Source: Plastoroseomonas arctica (GTDB taxonomy: Bacteria > Pseudomonadota > Alphaproteobacteria > Acetobacterales > Acetobacteraceae). From it: 64,000 nt of DNA. The notes beneath the pieces were generated by a model that worked only from the letters and a program-made list of their open reading frames with translations, ran no database searches and was not told where the DNA came from. The position numbers and the translations under genes are program-made. The DNA lies in contig NZ_JAAEDH010000018.1 in the NCBI RefSeq assembly GCF_018128965.1, forward strand, positions 38,961 through 102,960, read 5' to 3'. Position 1 is the first letter of the stretch; each line of letters opens with the position of its first letter. Of the stretch, positions 45,480 through 55,012 are shown in pieces.

Positions 45480-46265
45480 TCAGACGTGCGGCTCCAGCAG
45501 CAGCCACGGAGTCGGGCCGCTGCGCCATTCCCAGACCGCCAGCAACCGGTCGAGATGGCCCATCTGCGCGAGCCAGGGCGGCAACGCGACCGCTCCGATG
45601 GCGTGCTCGATGCGGGTCACGGCATGGCTCGCGGCGAAGCGGCCAGCCAGGCGTGCCGAGAGGCCAGGCAGCATCACGTCGTGGCACTCGACGAGAATGG
45701 TGAGCCCGGCCAAGGCGGGGTAGAGCGCGATGTCCAGCAAGGCGTCCTCGCTACCCTCGATGTCGAGAAGCACCAGCGTGTCGCCTGGCGGGAAGGCCGC
45801 GAAATCACGGCCCTCGAACAGGCCGCCGATGCTGACGCGCGCACTGACGGCATTGATCTCGGCGAGGGCACGGCAGGCGTTCCGGGCCGCCTCGTTCGAG
45901 TCGTAGGCGTGCACCATGGCGCCGGACATGCGCCGAGCCATCCCCACGGCGTAGTAGCCCTCGGCGCAGCCGATGTTCAGGACATGTGCGAAGCCACGGG
46001 CGATCAGGGATTCGATCACCGGCGCCAGTTCCTGCTCGTAGCAGCCGAGCAGGCGCGGTACCTCGCAGCCTTCGGCGCTGCGCACTGGGTAGCGCATGCC
46101 GGCGAAGGGGCCGGTCTGCACCGTGTCGCCGTCGCGCTGACGCAGCGTGTTGGCGATCAGCCCGTGCCGCCATTTCGCGAGCAGACGGAGCATCGCGTTC
46201 AGCTCATCCTGGCTGGGCTCCGGGTTCGCGGCCAGGCGCTCGGCGAGGATGCGGGCGATGCCCAT
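45480..46265 (-). CDS. FkbM-like class I methyltransferase
   Basis: A 261-residue SAM-dependent methyltransferase. Motif I is VLNIGCAEGYYAVGMARRM, an acidic strand end is AYDSNEAARNACRAL, and the later DTLVLLDIEGSEDALLD matches the FkbM layout in which a VDIEG strand is followed by a helix. A helical N-terminal segment of about 60 residues precedes it. It lies six bases after the prfC stop on the same strand, so the two may share a transcript. Substrate unknown. Confidence 0.75.
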   Translation of the reverse strand: MGIARILAERLAANPEPSQDELNAMLRLLAKWRHGLIANTLRQRDGDTVQTGPFAGMRYPVRSAEGCEVPRLLGCYEQELAPVIESLIARGFAHVLNIGCAEGYYAVGMARRMSGAMVHAYDSNEAARNACRALAEINAVSARVSIGGLFEGRDFAAFPPGDTLVLLDIEGSEDALLDIALYPALAGLTILVECHDVMLPGLSARLAGRFAASHAVTRIEHAIGAVALPPWLAQMGHLDRLLAVWEWRSGPTPWLLLEPHV

Positions 46266-46271
46266 GCGCGC

Positions 46272-47888
<1,617 letters not shown>

Positions 47889-47970
47889 CGGCGGTGTCTA
47901 GAGCAGATCGGCGTCCCGCAACATCGGGTCAGGGCCCCTCGGCGCGAAAAACCTTTCGGCTCGGCGCGGC

Positions 47971-48849
47971 CTACAGCTCCAGGATGCGGTCTGGTGCCAT
48001 GCGCCGCCGCAGCAGGTCACGGAAGGCGATGAGGTTGCCGCGCAGGCGCCCGCGGCGATCGACCAGGGCGGGCGGCCTCAGGCTGCCCGCCATGTTGGCG
48101 GCGAGGTTGCGCAGCATCAGGCGCAGCGCCCAGCTGCGGTGCACGCTGCCCTTCCGCACCAGGTAGAGCGGGTTGGCGATCTGGGAATAGCCGAAGCGGA
48201 TCCCGGAGGAGCGGCCGCGCTTGGAGCCGAGATGCACCCCCCGCAGCGCGGGGCTGCGGACGATTCGCCCGAGCGGGGCCAGCCGGCGGCAGAAATCGAC
48301 ATCCTCCTGCCATGCGTAGAGCGGCATGGCCTCGTCGAACCGCGTCGCGTTCGCGTCGATCGCGGCCATGCGGAACGCCATGTTGCAGCCATAGGCATTG
48401 TAGATTGCGGTCGGCGGCGCCTCGGCATCGCTGCCATCGTCACGCTCGAGAATGGCGCGCCCCTCGGCAACACTGAGGCCAGGGCCGTGGATGCCATCGA
48501 CCAGGACCCTGCCGGTCGCGACCACGATGTCGGGCGCCTCGGCGAACAGGCGCTCACATTCGGCGAGGAAGGTGTTCGCCGGCAGGAAGTCATCATCGAA
48601 GAACACGACCAGATTGAATTCCGATGAGCGGTCGAGGATGGCGTTGCGTTGCGCGCAGGAGCCGGGGCGGCTGCGGATGGCGGTGATGGGCAGGCCGATC
48701 GAGGCAGCGGCACGCTCATCGAAATCGTCGGGGTGGGCGGGGCAGATGATGACTGCGTCAGCGGGACGGGTCTGCCCGGCCAAGTCCGCGAGCGTTTGCG
48801 AGAGGATGTCTCTACGACCCGCTGTAGCAATACCGACAACAATGCGCAT
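47971..48849 (-). CDS. Glycosyltransferase family 2
   Basis: A 292-residue GT-A-fold glycosyltransferase with no membrane segment: VVGIATAGRRDILSQTLADLAGQ for the nucleotide-sugar fold, VVFFDDDFLPA for the metal-binding DxD, and AWQEDVDFCRRL as the catalytic acid loop. It probably adds a sugar to a surface polysaccharide. Its neighbours are unrelated, though a second family 2 enzyme lies at 56312 near the surface protein cluster. The gap to prfC (47889-47970) has no gene. Confidence 0.85.
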   Translation of the reverse strand: MRIVVGIATAGRRDILSQTLADLAGQTRPADAVIICPAHPDDFDERAAASIGLPITAIRSRPGSCAQRNAILDRSSEFNLVVFFDDDFLPANTFLAECERLFAEAPDIVVATGRVLVDGIHGPGLSVAEGRAILERDDGSDAEAPPTAIYNAYGCNMAFRMAAIDANATRFDEAMPLYAWQEDVDFCRRLAPLGRIVRSPALRGVHLGSKRGRSSGIRFGYSQIANPLYLVRKGSVHRSWALRLMLRNLAANMAGSLRPPALVDRRGRLRGNLIAFRDLLRRRMAPDRILEL

Positions 48850-48895
48850 GACATCCCATCTTGATCGCGTTCGCGGTCAAGAATGCCATTGCTTG

Positions 48896-49408
48896 TTACG
48901 CGTCTTCGAGCAGTTTCTGCACATCGAGGCGTCGCGTATACATTTCGATCTTCCCGCTCGTGTTCCGCGGCCAATCCGACGGCGCGCGATCACGGTAGAG
49001 TTCGACGCCGTTGCCGTCCGGGTCGTGCAGGTAGAGCGCCTCCGAAACCCCGTGGTCCGAGGCGCCGTCGAGCGCGATCCCATGTGCCATGAGCCGCTTC
49101 AAGGCGCGCGCGAGCGCCGGCCGATCGGGGTAGACCAGCGCCACATGGAACAGGCCCGTGGTGCCGCGGGCAGGGGGCTCGCCGCCCTTGCTGTCCCAGG
49201 TGTTAAGCGCGATGTGGTGGTGATAGCCGTCGACGCTCAGGAAGACCGCCTGGTCGCCGATCCGCGCCTGAACCTCGAGGCCGATGGCGTCGCGCCAGAA
49301 GCGCAACCCGCGCTCGATATCGGCGACCTTGAGGTGGACGTGGCCAATGCGCATGCCGGCTGGGTAAACGTCGGTATCGGTACGCGTATGGTTGATGGTG
49401 TCTGGCAT
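48896..49408 (-). CDS. VOC-family (glyoxalase/extradiol dioxygenase fold) protein
   Basis: A 170-residue vicinal-oxygen-chelate protein. It has GHVHLKVADIERGLRFWRDAIGLEV in the first module and GLFHVALVYPDRPALARALKRL in the second, with the metal ligand Glu in NGVELYRD. The likely metal ligands are His, His and Glu. It resembles catechol 2,3-dioxygenase-like or ring-cleavage-related proteins, but the reaction is open. ATG at 49408 has AGGAG nine bases upstream, which favours it over a longer frame. Confidence 0.8.
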   Translation of the reverse strand: MPDTINHTRTDTDVYPAGMRIGHVHLKVADIERGLRFWRDAIGLEVQARIGDQAVFLSVDGYHHHIALNTWDSKGGEPPARGTTGLFHVALVYPDRPALARALKRLMAHGIALDGASDHGVSEALYLHDPDGNGVELYRDRAPSDWPRNTSGKIEMYTRRLDVQKLLEDA

Positions 49409-49561
49409 GATGATGGCTCCTGTCTGGAGCGATCTTGCGCTCATGCGAAGCGCGGGGTCCAATGGGACCGCGTGATGACGCTCATCGGTCGTCGTCATCA
49501 CCGTGGGTAAGGAATTCAGGCACCCTCAACCCGGACTCATCGCCAAGCCCTTGATAAAGAA

Positions 49562-49592
49562 AAGCGGCGCTTGCAGAAAACAAGCGCCGCTT
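49562..49592 (-). terminator. Rho-independent terminator of rpoH
   Basis: AAGCGGCGCTTG (49562-49573) and CAAGCGCCGCTT (49581-49592) form a perfect 12-pair stem with a seven-base loop. On the minus strand it is 14 bases after the rpoH stop and is followed by TTCTTTATC. Confidence 0.85.
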
Positions 49593-49606
49593 ACTTCCTT
49601 ATCGCC

Positions 49607-50503
49607 TCAACCGACGAGTTCGAGGCGCTTCTCGGTGATCTGCTGCCTCATCGACTTCTGCAGCTTTTCGAAGGCGCGAACCTCGATCTGACGCACCCGC
49701 TCGCGGCTGATGTTATACTGCTGCGAGAGTTCCTCGAGCGTGGTGGGCTCTTCCTTGAGGCGCCGCTCGATCAGGATGTGGCGCTCCCGCTCGTTCAGCG
49801 TCTTGAGCGCCTCGCCGAGAAGTTCGCGGCGGTTGCCCATGTCTTCGCGCTCGGCAAGTTCCTGCTCCTGGTTCTCGCCTTCGTCGACCAACCAATCCTG
49901 CCACTCGCCCTCGCTGTCAGCGCGAACGGGCGCATTCAGCGACTGGTCGGAGGAGGCCAGGCGGCGGTTCATCGAGATGACGTCCTGCTCCGGCACGGCG
50001 AGCGTCTTGGCGATCTTCGCCACGTGCTCGGGCCGGAGGTCACCTTCCTCAAGCGCCGCCATCTGGCCCTTGAGCCGGCGGAGATTGAAGAAAAGCTTCT
50101 TCTGAGCGGCGGTCGTGCCCATCTTCACCAGCGACCAACTGTGCAGGATGTATTCCTGTATCGCGGCACGGATCCACCACATGGCGTACGTCGCCAGGCG
50201 GAAGCCGCGATCCGGGTCGAACCGACGCACTGCCTGCATCATGCCGACATTGCCTTCGGAGATCAGCTCGCCGACCGGCAGCCCGTAGCCGCGGTAGCCC
50301 ATCGCGATCTTGGCGACGAGGCGAAGGTGGGAGGTGACGAGCTTGTGCGCCGCCTCGCTGTCCTCCTTGTCGCGCCACAGCTTGGCCAGGCGCAGCTCCT
50401 CCTCGGGAGCCAGCATCGGAAACTTGCGGATATCTTGAAGATAGCGGGAAAGATTGCCCTCTGGGGCCATCGGGGTGCTTGTAACGGACGCCATGATGCT
50501 CAT
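49607..50503 (-). CDS. rpoH: Heat-shock sigma factor RpoH (sigma-32)
   Basis: A 298-residue sigma-70-family factor of the RpoH group. Region 2 shows KLVTSHLRLVAKIAMGYRGYGLPVGELISEGNVGMMQAVRRFDPDRGFRLATYAMWWIRAAIQEYILH, the RpoH box is QKKLFFNLRRLKG, and region 4 has NISRERVRQIEVRAFEKL. It directs heat-shock genes. ATG at 50503 is three bases after GGAGG; the ATG at 50494 is the alternative with a 12-base spacing. A perfect terminator follows. Alphaproteobacteria often carry more than one rpoH; only one is seen here. Confidence 0.95.
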   Translation of the reverse strand: MSIMASVTSTPMAPEGNLSRYLQDIRKFPMLAPEEELRLAKLWRDKEDSEAAHKLVTSHLRLVAKIAMGYRGYGLPVGELISEGNVGMMQAVRRFDPDRGFRLATYAMWWIRAAIQEYILHSWSLVKMGTTAAQKKLFFNLRRLKGQMAALEEGDLRPEHVAKIAKTLAVPEQDVISMNRRLASSDQSLNAPVRADSEGEWQDWLVDEGENQEQELAEREDMGNRRELLGEALKTLNERERHILIERRLKEEPTTLEELSQQYNISRERVRQIEVRAFEKLQKSMRQQITEKRLELVG

Positions 50504-50741
50504 CTGCCTCCGACGCCTGCGAACCTCCCCAAGATGGCGGGGTCCGGATCGGCGAGTGTACCGGGTATTACGCCCGGAAAGGGTGATCGGTTTCGTTGGC
50601 GCCTTCTCACGACGCCGCGGTCTCCGAGCCTTGACCCCATCAGGCCCAGCCGATCTCCCTGGAAATGGGCGGACCGGATTGTAGCGGCACCTGACATTGC
50701 CTCGACGTCATAAACCTAGCGGAGATTTCCGGCGCCCGCAA

Positions 50742-50765
50742 GAAAAACCGACCGCAACAGTCGGG
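50742..50765 (-). terminator. Terminator directly after rluD
   Basis: On the minus strand CCGAC (50760-50764 complement) pairs with GTCGG (50748-50752 complement) around a seven-base loop, followed by TTTTT (50743-50747). It begins one base from the rluD stop and separates it from rpoH, so rpoH must have its own promoter in 50504-50741. Confidence 0.75.
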
Positions 50766-51764
50766 TTACTGCCGGTCACCGTCGAGCAACATGACAAGCG
50801 ATTGAAAATCCTCAGGAAGCGTTGTTTCGAACGCCATCTCCGCTCCCGTGATGGGGTGACGGAATCCGAGCGACGCCGCATGCAACGCCTGCCGCGGGAA
50901 AGCCAGCAGGGCGTTGCGCACCGGGCCCGATAATGACCGTGCCGCAGCGGGGATGCGCTTGAGGTAGGTCGGGTCGCCCACCAGCGGGTTGCCCTTGTGC
51001 GCCAGGTGGACGCGGATCTGATGGGTGCGCCCGGTCATCAGCTTGCAGCGGATCAGCGCACAGCCGGTGCCGTAACCACGCGTGGTGGCGTACCGGGTAA
51101 TCGCCTGCTTGCCCCGCGCCGCCTCGCGGCCTTCGAGCACCGCCATGCGCTTGCGGTCCACAGGGTGGCGACCGATGACCGTGTCGATTTCGCCCTCGAG
51201 CGGCGATGGCAAGCCCCAGACGAGCGCGATGTAGCTGCGGTCCAAATCACGGTCCGCGAAGGTCTGCGACAGGATCTGCAGCGCGCGCTCGGTCTTGGCG
51301 ACGACCATGACGCCGGAGGTTTCCTTGTCGAGCCGGTGGACGATGCCCGGCCGCTTCTCGCCACCGATGCCCGTGAGGTCGTCCCCCGCATGGGCGAGCA
51401 GGGCATTGACGAGGGTTCCGTCGAGATTGCCCGGCGCGGGGTGCACGACGAGGCCGGCCGGCTTGTCCAGCACGATCAGATGCGCATCCTCGAACAGGAT
51501 GGACAACGGGATGTCCTGCGCCTCGGGCCGCGCCGGCGTGGGCGGTGGGATGGTGAGCGCGTAGAGCGCGCCCGCGCGGATCGGTTCGGAAGGATCGGTC
51601 AGCGGCGCGCCATCGCGAGTCGCGTGGCCGGCTTCCATCAGTGCCTTGACGCGGCTGCGCGACAGCCCGTCTATCGCGGCCGCGAGGAAGCGGTCCGCGC
51701 GGGTTCCGGCCTGGTCGGGTTCGGCGCGGATTTCGATGGGGGGTGTTTCGGTGCGCGGGCTCAA
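50766..51764 (-). CDS. rluD: RluD-family pseudouridine synthase
   Basis: A protein of about 332 residues. An S4-like N-terminal region (EPDQAGTRADRFLAAAIDGLSRSRVKALMEAGHATRDG) leads into the catalytic domain with VLDKPAGLVVHP, the catalytic loop RPGIVHRLDKETSGVMVVAKT (Asp) and LMTGRTHQIRVHLAHKGNPLVGD. It modifies uridines in the large-subunit rRNA (helix 69 in E. coli). No ATG fits; TTG at 51764 is the best start, uncertain. The region upstream is taken by a divergent gene whose start overlaps it. Confidence 0.87.
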   Translation of the reverse strand: MSPRTETPPIEIRAEPDQAGTRADRFLAAAIDGLSRSRVKALMEAGHATRDGAPLTDPSEPIRAGALYALTIPPPTPARPEAQDIPLSILFEDAHLIVLDKPAGLVVHPAPGNLDGTLVNALLAHAGDDLTGIGGEKRPGIVHRLDKETSGVMVVAKTERALQILSQTFADRDLDRSYIALVWGLPSPLEGEIDTVIGRHPVDRKRMAVLEGREAARGKQAITRYATTRGYGTGCALIRCKLMTGRTHQIRVHLAHKGNPLVGDPTYLKRIPAAARSLSGPVRNALLAFPRQALHAASLGFRHPITGAEMAFETTLPEDFQSLVMLLDGDRQ

Positions 51765-52023
51765 GATTTTGGTCGTGGTGATGGGGGTACTGATCGTCGC
51801 CGGCACCCTGGGCCTGGTGGTGGCGCTCGTCCAGAAGGTGGGCGGCGGGTCCCCGACCGCCGAGGGCATCGCCTTGCGCCAGCCGGCGGGAAGCGCGATC
51901 GAAGGGGTGAGCGCGGCCGAGGGGCTGGTGACCATCTGGGTGCGCCGGCCGGATGGCGATCGGGTGCTGCTGGTCGATTCCAAGCGCGGGCGCGTCTCGG
52001 GCGAGATCCGGCTGGGCGAGTGA
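51751..52023 (+). CDS. Small membrane protein (DUF6476-like)
   Basis: A 90-residue protein from GTG 51751 (ATG at 51736 would add five residues). One transmembrane helix (LKILVVVMGVLIVAGTLGLVVALV) near the N-terminus precedes a beta-rich soluble part (GIALRQPAGSAIEGVSAAEGLVTIWVRRPDGDRVLLVDSKRGRVSGEI). It resembles the alphaproteobacterial DUF6476 proteins, which have no known function. The start lies inside the beginning of rluD on the other strand, so the two genes overlap head to head. Confidence 0.65.
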   Translation: MRGLKILVVVMGVLIVAGTLGLVVALVQKVGGGSPTAEGIALRQPAGSAIEGVSAAEGLVTIWVRRPDGDRVLLVDSKRGRVSGEIRLGE

Positions 52024-52026
52024 CGC

Positions 52027-52209
52027 GTGGCGCATCGCAAGCCGAACCTGCCGGAGAAGATCTGCGCCGCTTGCGGGCGCCCCTTCGCGTGGCGGAAGAA
52101 ATGGGCGCGGGACTGGGAGCAGGTGCGGTTCTGCTCGGATGCCTGCCGCGAGGGGCGGCATCCGGCTGGTCAGCAGAAGGCGCGGGGAAAGCCGGGGAAG
52201 GGCGCTTGA
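52027..52209 (+). CDS. DUF2256 zinc-ribbon-like small protein
   Basis: A 60-residue protein with [36 protein letters not shown]. CxxC and Cx3C pairs frame a conserved RPFxWRKKW core, which is the DUF2256 pattern. It probably binds zinc; the function is unknown. The start is GTG at 52027, three bases after the preceding stop, so the two are likely co-transcribed. Confidence 0.85.
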   Translation: MAHRKPNLPEKICAACGRPFAWRKKWARDWEQVRFCSDACREGRHPAGQQKARGKPGKGA

Positions 52210-52255
52210 TCCCCGGGGCGCGAGGGGGTAGAGACGCGCCTCCCGAGTGCTACGG

Positions 52256-52331
52256 GCCCAGGTAGCTCAGTTGGTAGAGCATGCGACTGAAAATCGCAGT
52301 GTCGGTGGTTCGATTCCTCCCCTGGGCACCA
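52256..52331 (+). tRNA. tRNA-Phe (GAA)
   Basis: A 76-base tRNA including CCA. The acceptor stem GCCCAGG/CCTGGGC, D arm with AGCTCAGTTGGTAGAGC, anticodon stem TGCGA/TCGCA enclosing CTGAAAA (anticodon GAA, 52289-52291) and T arm GGTTCGATTCC are all present. It reads Phe codons. The acceptor stem is identical to that of tRNA-Leu at 37874. Confidence 0.95.
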
Positions 52332-52377
52332 TTCCTCCTTCAATGCCCACGCATACCCGCTCGGCCAGTGGCCCTTC

Positions 52378-52782
52378 TCAGGCCTTCTCCAAGGCCGCCT
52401 CGATGTCGGCGATGGAATGCCCGGTGAGGTCCTTCGCCAGCTCGACGACCAACTTGGCCTCCAGCGCCTTGTGGTAATGCTTTCGCAGCTCGCCGAGCGA
52501 CTTCGGCGCCGCGATCACCGCCAGCGCGTCGATGCCATGGCCTAGCGCCTGGGTGTTGAGCCAGCCGGCCACCGCCACTACGAAGCTGTCCTCCTCGAGC
52601 CGGCTGTCGTCCGGATTGCCGGCGCTGCTGCCGTGGCGTGCGCCCGAGCTCTTGTTGTCGCTGCCGAGCGCCGGCTCCTCCAGCGCGACTAGCTTGGTCT
52701 CGCCGACCTTTCCGGTGTTGCGGAAAAGCCGAAGCTTCTCCCCGTCGATGACAGCGATGGTCGCACCATGGGGCAGAAGCAT
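52378..52782 (-). CDS. Host-attachment-family (baeRF-like) protein
   Basis: A 134-residue protein beginning MLLPHGATIAVIDGEKLRLFRN and ending in a helical domain (ALAVIAAPKSLGELRKHYHKALEAKLVVELAKDLTGHSIADIEAAL). This is the host attachment protein family, named from a plant-bacterium interaction gene and related to archaeal release-factor-like domains; its molecular role is unclear. The middle (about 45-70) is Ser/Asp/Gly-rich and likely flexible. ATG at 52782 has AGAGGA eight bases upstream. It is divergent from csbD. Confidence 0.8.
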   Translation of the reverse strand: MLLPHGATIAVIDGEKLRLFRNTGKVGETKLVALEEPALGSDNKSSGARHGSSAGNPDDSRLEEDSFVVAVAGWLNTQALGHGIDALAVIAAPKSLGELRKHYHKALEAKLVVELAKDLTGHSIADIEAALEKA

Positions 52783-52931
52783 TTGCGGCGTCCTCTTGTG
52801 ATGGGTGGACAACGGCCAGTGCCCAAATCCGTTTCACGCGACGCCGAATGGCGCAACCAGGGCGCGGGATTTGCGTTTGGCTCGGTGTAGCCGCTCGCCA
52901 TTCCGGTCGTGCGGGAAAAGGAGCCTGGACC

Positions 52932-53111
52932 ATGGACAAGGATCGCATCGAAGGTACCGTCAAGCAGGCCAAGGGCGCCATCAAGGACGCCGCGGGCAAG
53001 GTGACGGGCGATGCCAAGCTGCAAGCCGAAGGCAAGGCCGACAAGGCCGCCGGCAAGGTGCAGAACGCCGTCGGCGGAGCCAAGGACGCCGTTCGCGACG
53101 CCAAGGAGTAA
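52932..53111 (+). CDS. CsbD-family stress protein
   Basis: A 59-residue, highly charged protein of the CsbD type with repeated Lys/Ala/Gly-rich segments: DRIEGTVKQAKGAIKDAAGKVTGDAKLQAEG and a second similar copy. It belongs to the small stress-induced CsbD/YjbJ group that accumulates in stationary phase; its mechanism is unknown. AAGGAG lies nine bases before the ATG at 52932. No EcfG-type or other stress promoter could be identified with confidence upstream. Confidence 0.9.
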   Translation: MDKDRIEGTVKQAKGAIKDAAGKVTGDAKLQAEGKADKAAGKVQNAVGGAKDAVRDAKE

Positions 53112-53493
53112 GGTGCCGCAACTGGTATGACCGGCGGGGCCACGTTCGAAAGGACGTGGCCTCCGGCCTACCACGCCAAGCGGAGGCGCGCAGCCTCTAC
53201 TCCAAGCCGGACTTCAGTGTTCATCACGACCATACTCTTAGGTCGAGATCCAGATCACGGCCGACCGTGGCCCCAGCTGTCAGGGCGCAGCATTCGGGCT
53301 TAATAGACGATCCTAGCGGTTCCCGCCGACGAGCAATCCCACGCTCCGCGCCATCAGATATTCTGACCGCCTGGCGCCAATCCTCCCTCCTCACCTGAAT
53401 TACCGTCCCCAGCGTCTGGCTGGTGGCCGCCCCTCCGCCCTGCTATTGCAGCGGTCGACAAACCCGCATCAGACGGGATCAAGGAGGCGTTCC
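53112..53493. other. Gene-free region between csbD and the second TRAP operon
   Basis: Apart from the hairpin at 53131-53166 I see no gene, tRNA or repeat here. The last 60 bases should hold the promoter and leader of the TRAP operon; AAGGAGG just before 53494 is its ribosome-binding site. Confidence 0.6.
53131..53166 (+). terminator. Hairpin after csbD
   Basis: GGCCACGT (53138-53145) pairs perfectly with ACGTGGCC (53154-53161) around eight bases, and CCGG on each side (53131-53134, 53163-53166) extends it. It starts 20 bases after the csbD stop. There is no T-run, so termination strength is unsure. Confidence 0.55.
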
Positions 53494-54495
53494 ATGACCA
53501 GCCCCGCGATTGCGCGCCGAACTCTGGTGCGCGCCTCGGCTCTTGCTCCGCTTGCCCTTCCATGGATAGGCGGGCGAGTCTCGGCGCAGACCATCACACT
53601 CCGCTCGGCCGACACCCACCCCGATGGCTACCCGACCGTCGAGGCCGTCAAGTTCATGGGCCGCCTGGTTGAGGAACGCTCGGCCGGCCGGCTACGCATC
53701 CAGCTGTTCCACTCTCGCCAGCTCGGCGAGGAGCGCGAGACGCTGGAACAGACGCGCTTCGGCGTCATCGACCTCAACCGGGTGAATTTCGGCCCGCTCA
53801 ACAACCTGGTTCCAGAGACCGTCGTTCCCGGTCTGCCCTTCGTCTTCCGCGACGAGGCACATATGCGCCGCGTGATGGACGGCACGATCGGCGACGAGAT
53901 CATCGCCGGCGCCGACCGTCACGGCTTCGTCGGGCTTTGCTACTACGACAGCGGGGCGCGCAGCTTCTACACGCGCGGCCGCGCCGCCCGGACGCCCGAG
54001 GACATGCGCGGCCTCAAGATCCGCGTGCAGCAATCCGACCTCTGGGTAGCGATCATGCGGGCCGTGGGCGCCAATGCCACGCCGCTGCCCTTCGGCGAGG
54101 TCTACTCCGCCCTGCAGACCGGCGTCGTCGACGGGGCCGAGAACAACTGGCCCTCCTACCACTCCACCCGGCATTTCGAGGTGGCGAAGCACTACTGCGT
54201 CACCGAGCACTCCATGTCGCCGGAGATCCTGGTCGCCTCCAAGCGCAGCTTCGACCGGCTGCCGCGCGACCTTCAGGGCATACTCCGCCAGGCGGCGAAG
54301 GAAAGCGTGGGCGAGATGCGCCGGCTCTGGGACGCGCAGACAGAGGCGTCCAAGCAGGCCGTCACCGCCGGCGGATCGCTGGTCAACGACGTCGACAAGG
54401 AAGCCTTCGCCCGCGCCATGGCGCCGGTCTACGACCAGTTCGCCCGCGACCCGCGCATGCGCGCGCTGGTCAACCGAATCCGTGAGGCCGCCTAG
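53494..54495 (+). CDS. TRAP transporter substrate-binding protein (second system)
   Basis: A 333-residue DctP-type receptor. The signal region ARRTLVRASALAPLALPWIGG ends near VSAQ. Marks are TLRSADTHPDGYPTVEAVKFMGRLVEERSAGRLRIQLFHSRQLGEE, GARSFYTRGR, DMRGLKIRVQQSDLWVAIMRAVGANATPLPFGEVYSALQTGVVDGAENN and the carboxylate-binding Arg in KIRVQQ. ATG at 53494 has a perfect AAGGAGG seven bases upstream. The small permease begins one base after its stop. The similarity to the first receptor (18058) is moderate, so the ligands may differ. Confidence 0.93.
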   Translation: MTSPAIARRTLVRASALAPLALPWIGGRVSAQTITLRSADTHPDGYPTVEAVKFMGRLVEERSAGRLRIQLFHSRQLGEERETLEQTRFGVIDLNRVNFGPLNNLVPETVVPGLPFVFRDEAHMRRVMDGTIGDEIIAGADRHGFVGLCYYDSGARSFYTRGRAARTPEDMRGLKIRVQQSDLWVAIMRAVGANATPLPFGEVYSALQTGVVDGAENNWPSYHSTRHFEVAKHYCVTEHSMSPEILVASKRSFDRLPRDLQGILRQAAKESVGEMRRLWDAQTEASKQAVTAGGSLVNDVDKEAFARAMAPVYDQFARDPRMRALVNRIREAA

Positions 54496-55011
54496 ATGGG
54501 CGTGCTGTCCGCCGCCCTTGCCGTGGCCTGCCGCGCCGCGCTGGCGTTGGCCGGCGTCGCGCTGGTCGCCATGGTGGTGATCGTCGGCTGGGCGGTGTTC
54601 GGGCGCTTCGTGCTGAACGACACCCCCGCCTGGGCGGAGCAGGTGGCGATGCTGCTGCTCGGCTGGGTCATCCTCGGCGCGGCCGCGGCCGGCGTGCGGG
54701 AGGGCACGCATATGGGGTTCGACTCGCTCCGCGGTGCGATGCCGGCCCCGCTGGCAAAGGTCTGCGCGTTGCTCAGCGACCTCGTCATCGCGGCGTTCGG
54801 CTTCGGCATGGTGTGGTTCGGCGCCGAGCTCGCGGCCGGCGTCTGGGACGCGACGCTGCCGACCACGGGCCTGCCGAGCGGCGTTGAATACCTGCCGATC
54901 GTGCTCGGCGGCGCGTTGATCACCCTGTTCGGGCTGGAGCGCCTGGCCGCCGGCCTGCGCGGCGCCCCGGCCCCCGGCCAATCCGAGACGCTGCTCGTCA
55001 GCGACGCCTGA
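54496..55011 (+). CDS. TRAP transporter small permease (second system)
   Basis: A 171-residue DctQ-type subunit with four hydrophobic segments (about 12-33, 50-72, 85-108, 125-143), the expected VFGRFVLNDTPAWAEQVAM opening and LERLAAGL near the end. The start follows the receptor stop directly. The large permease ATG is one base after its stop. Confidence 0.92.
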   Translation: MGVLSAALAVACRAALALAGVALVAMVVIVGWAVFGRFVLNDTPAWAEQVAMLLLGWVILGAAAAGVREGTHMGFDSLRGAMPAPLAKVCALLSDLVIAAFGFGMVWFGAELAAGVWDATLPTTGLPSGVEYLPIVLGGALITLFGLERLAAGLRGAPAPGQSETLLVSDA

Positions 55012-55012
55012 G

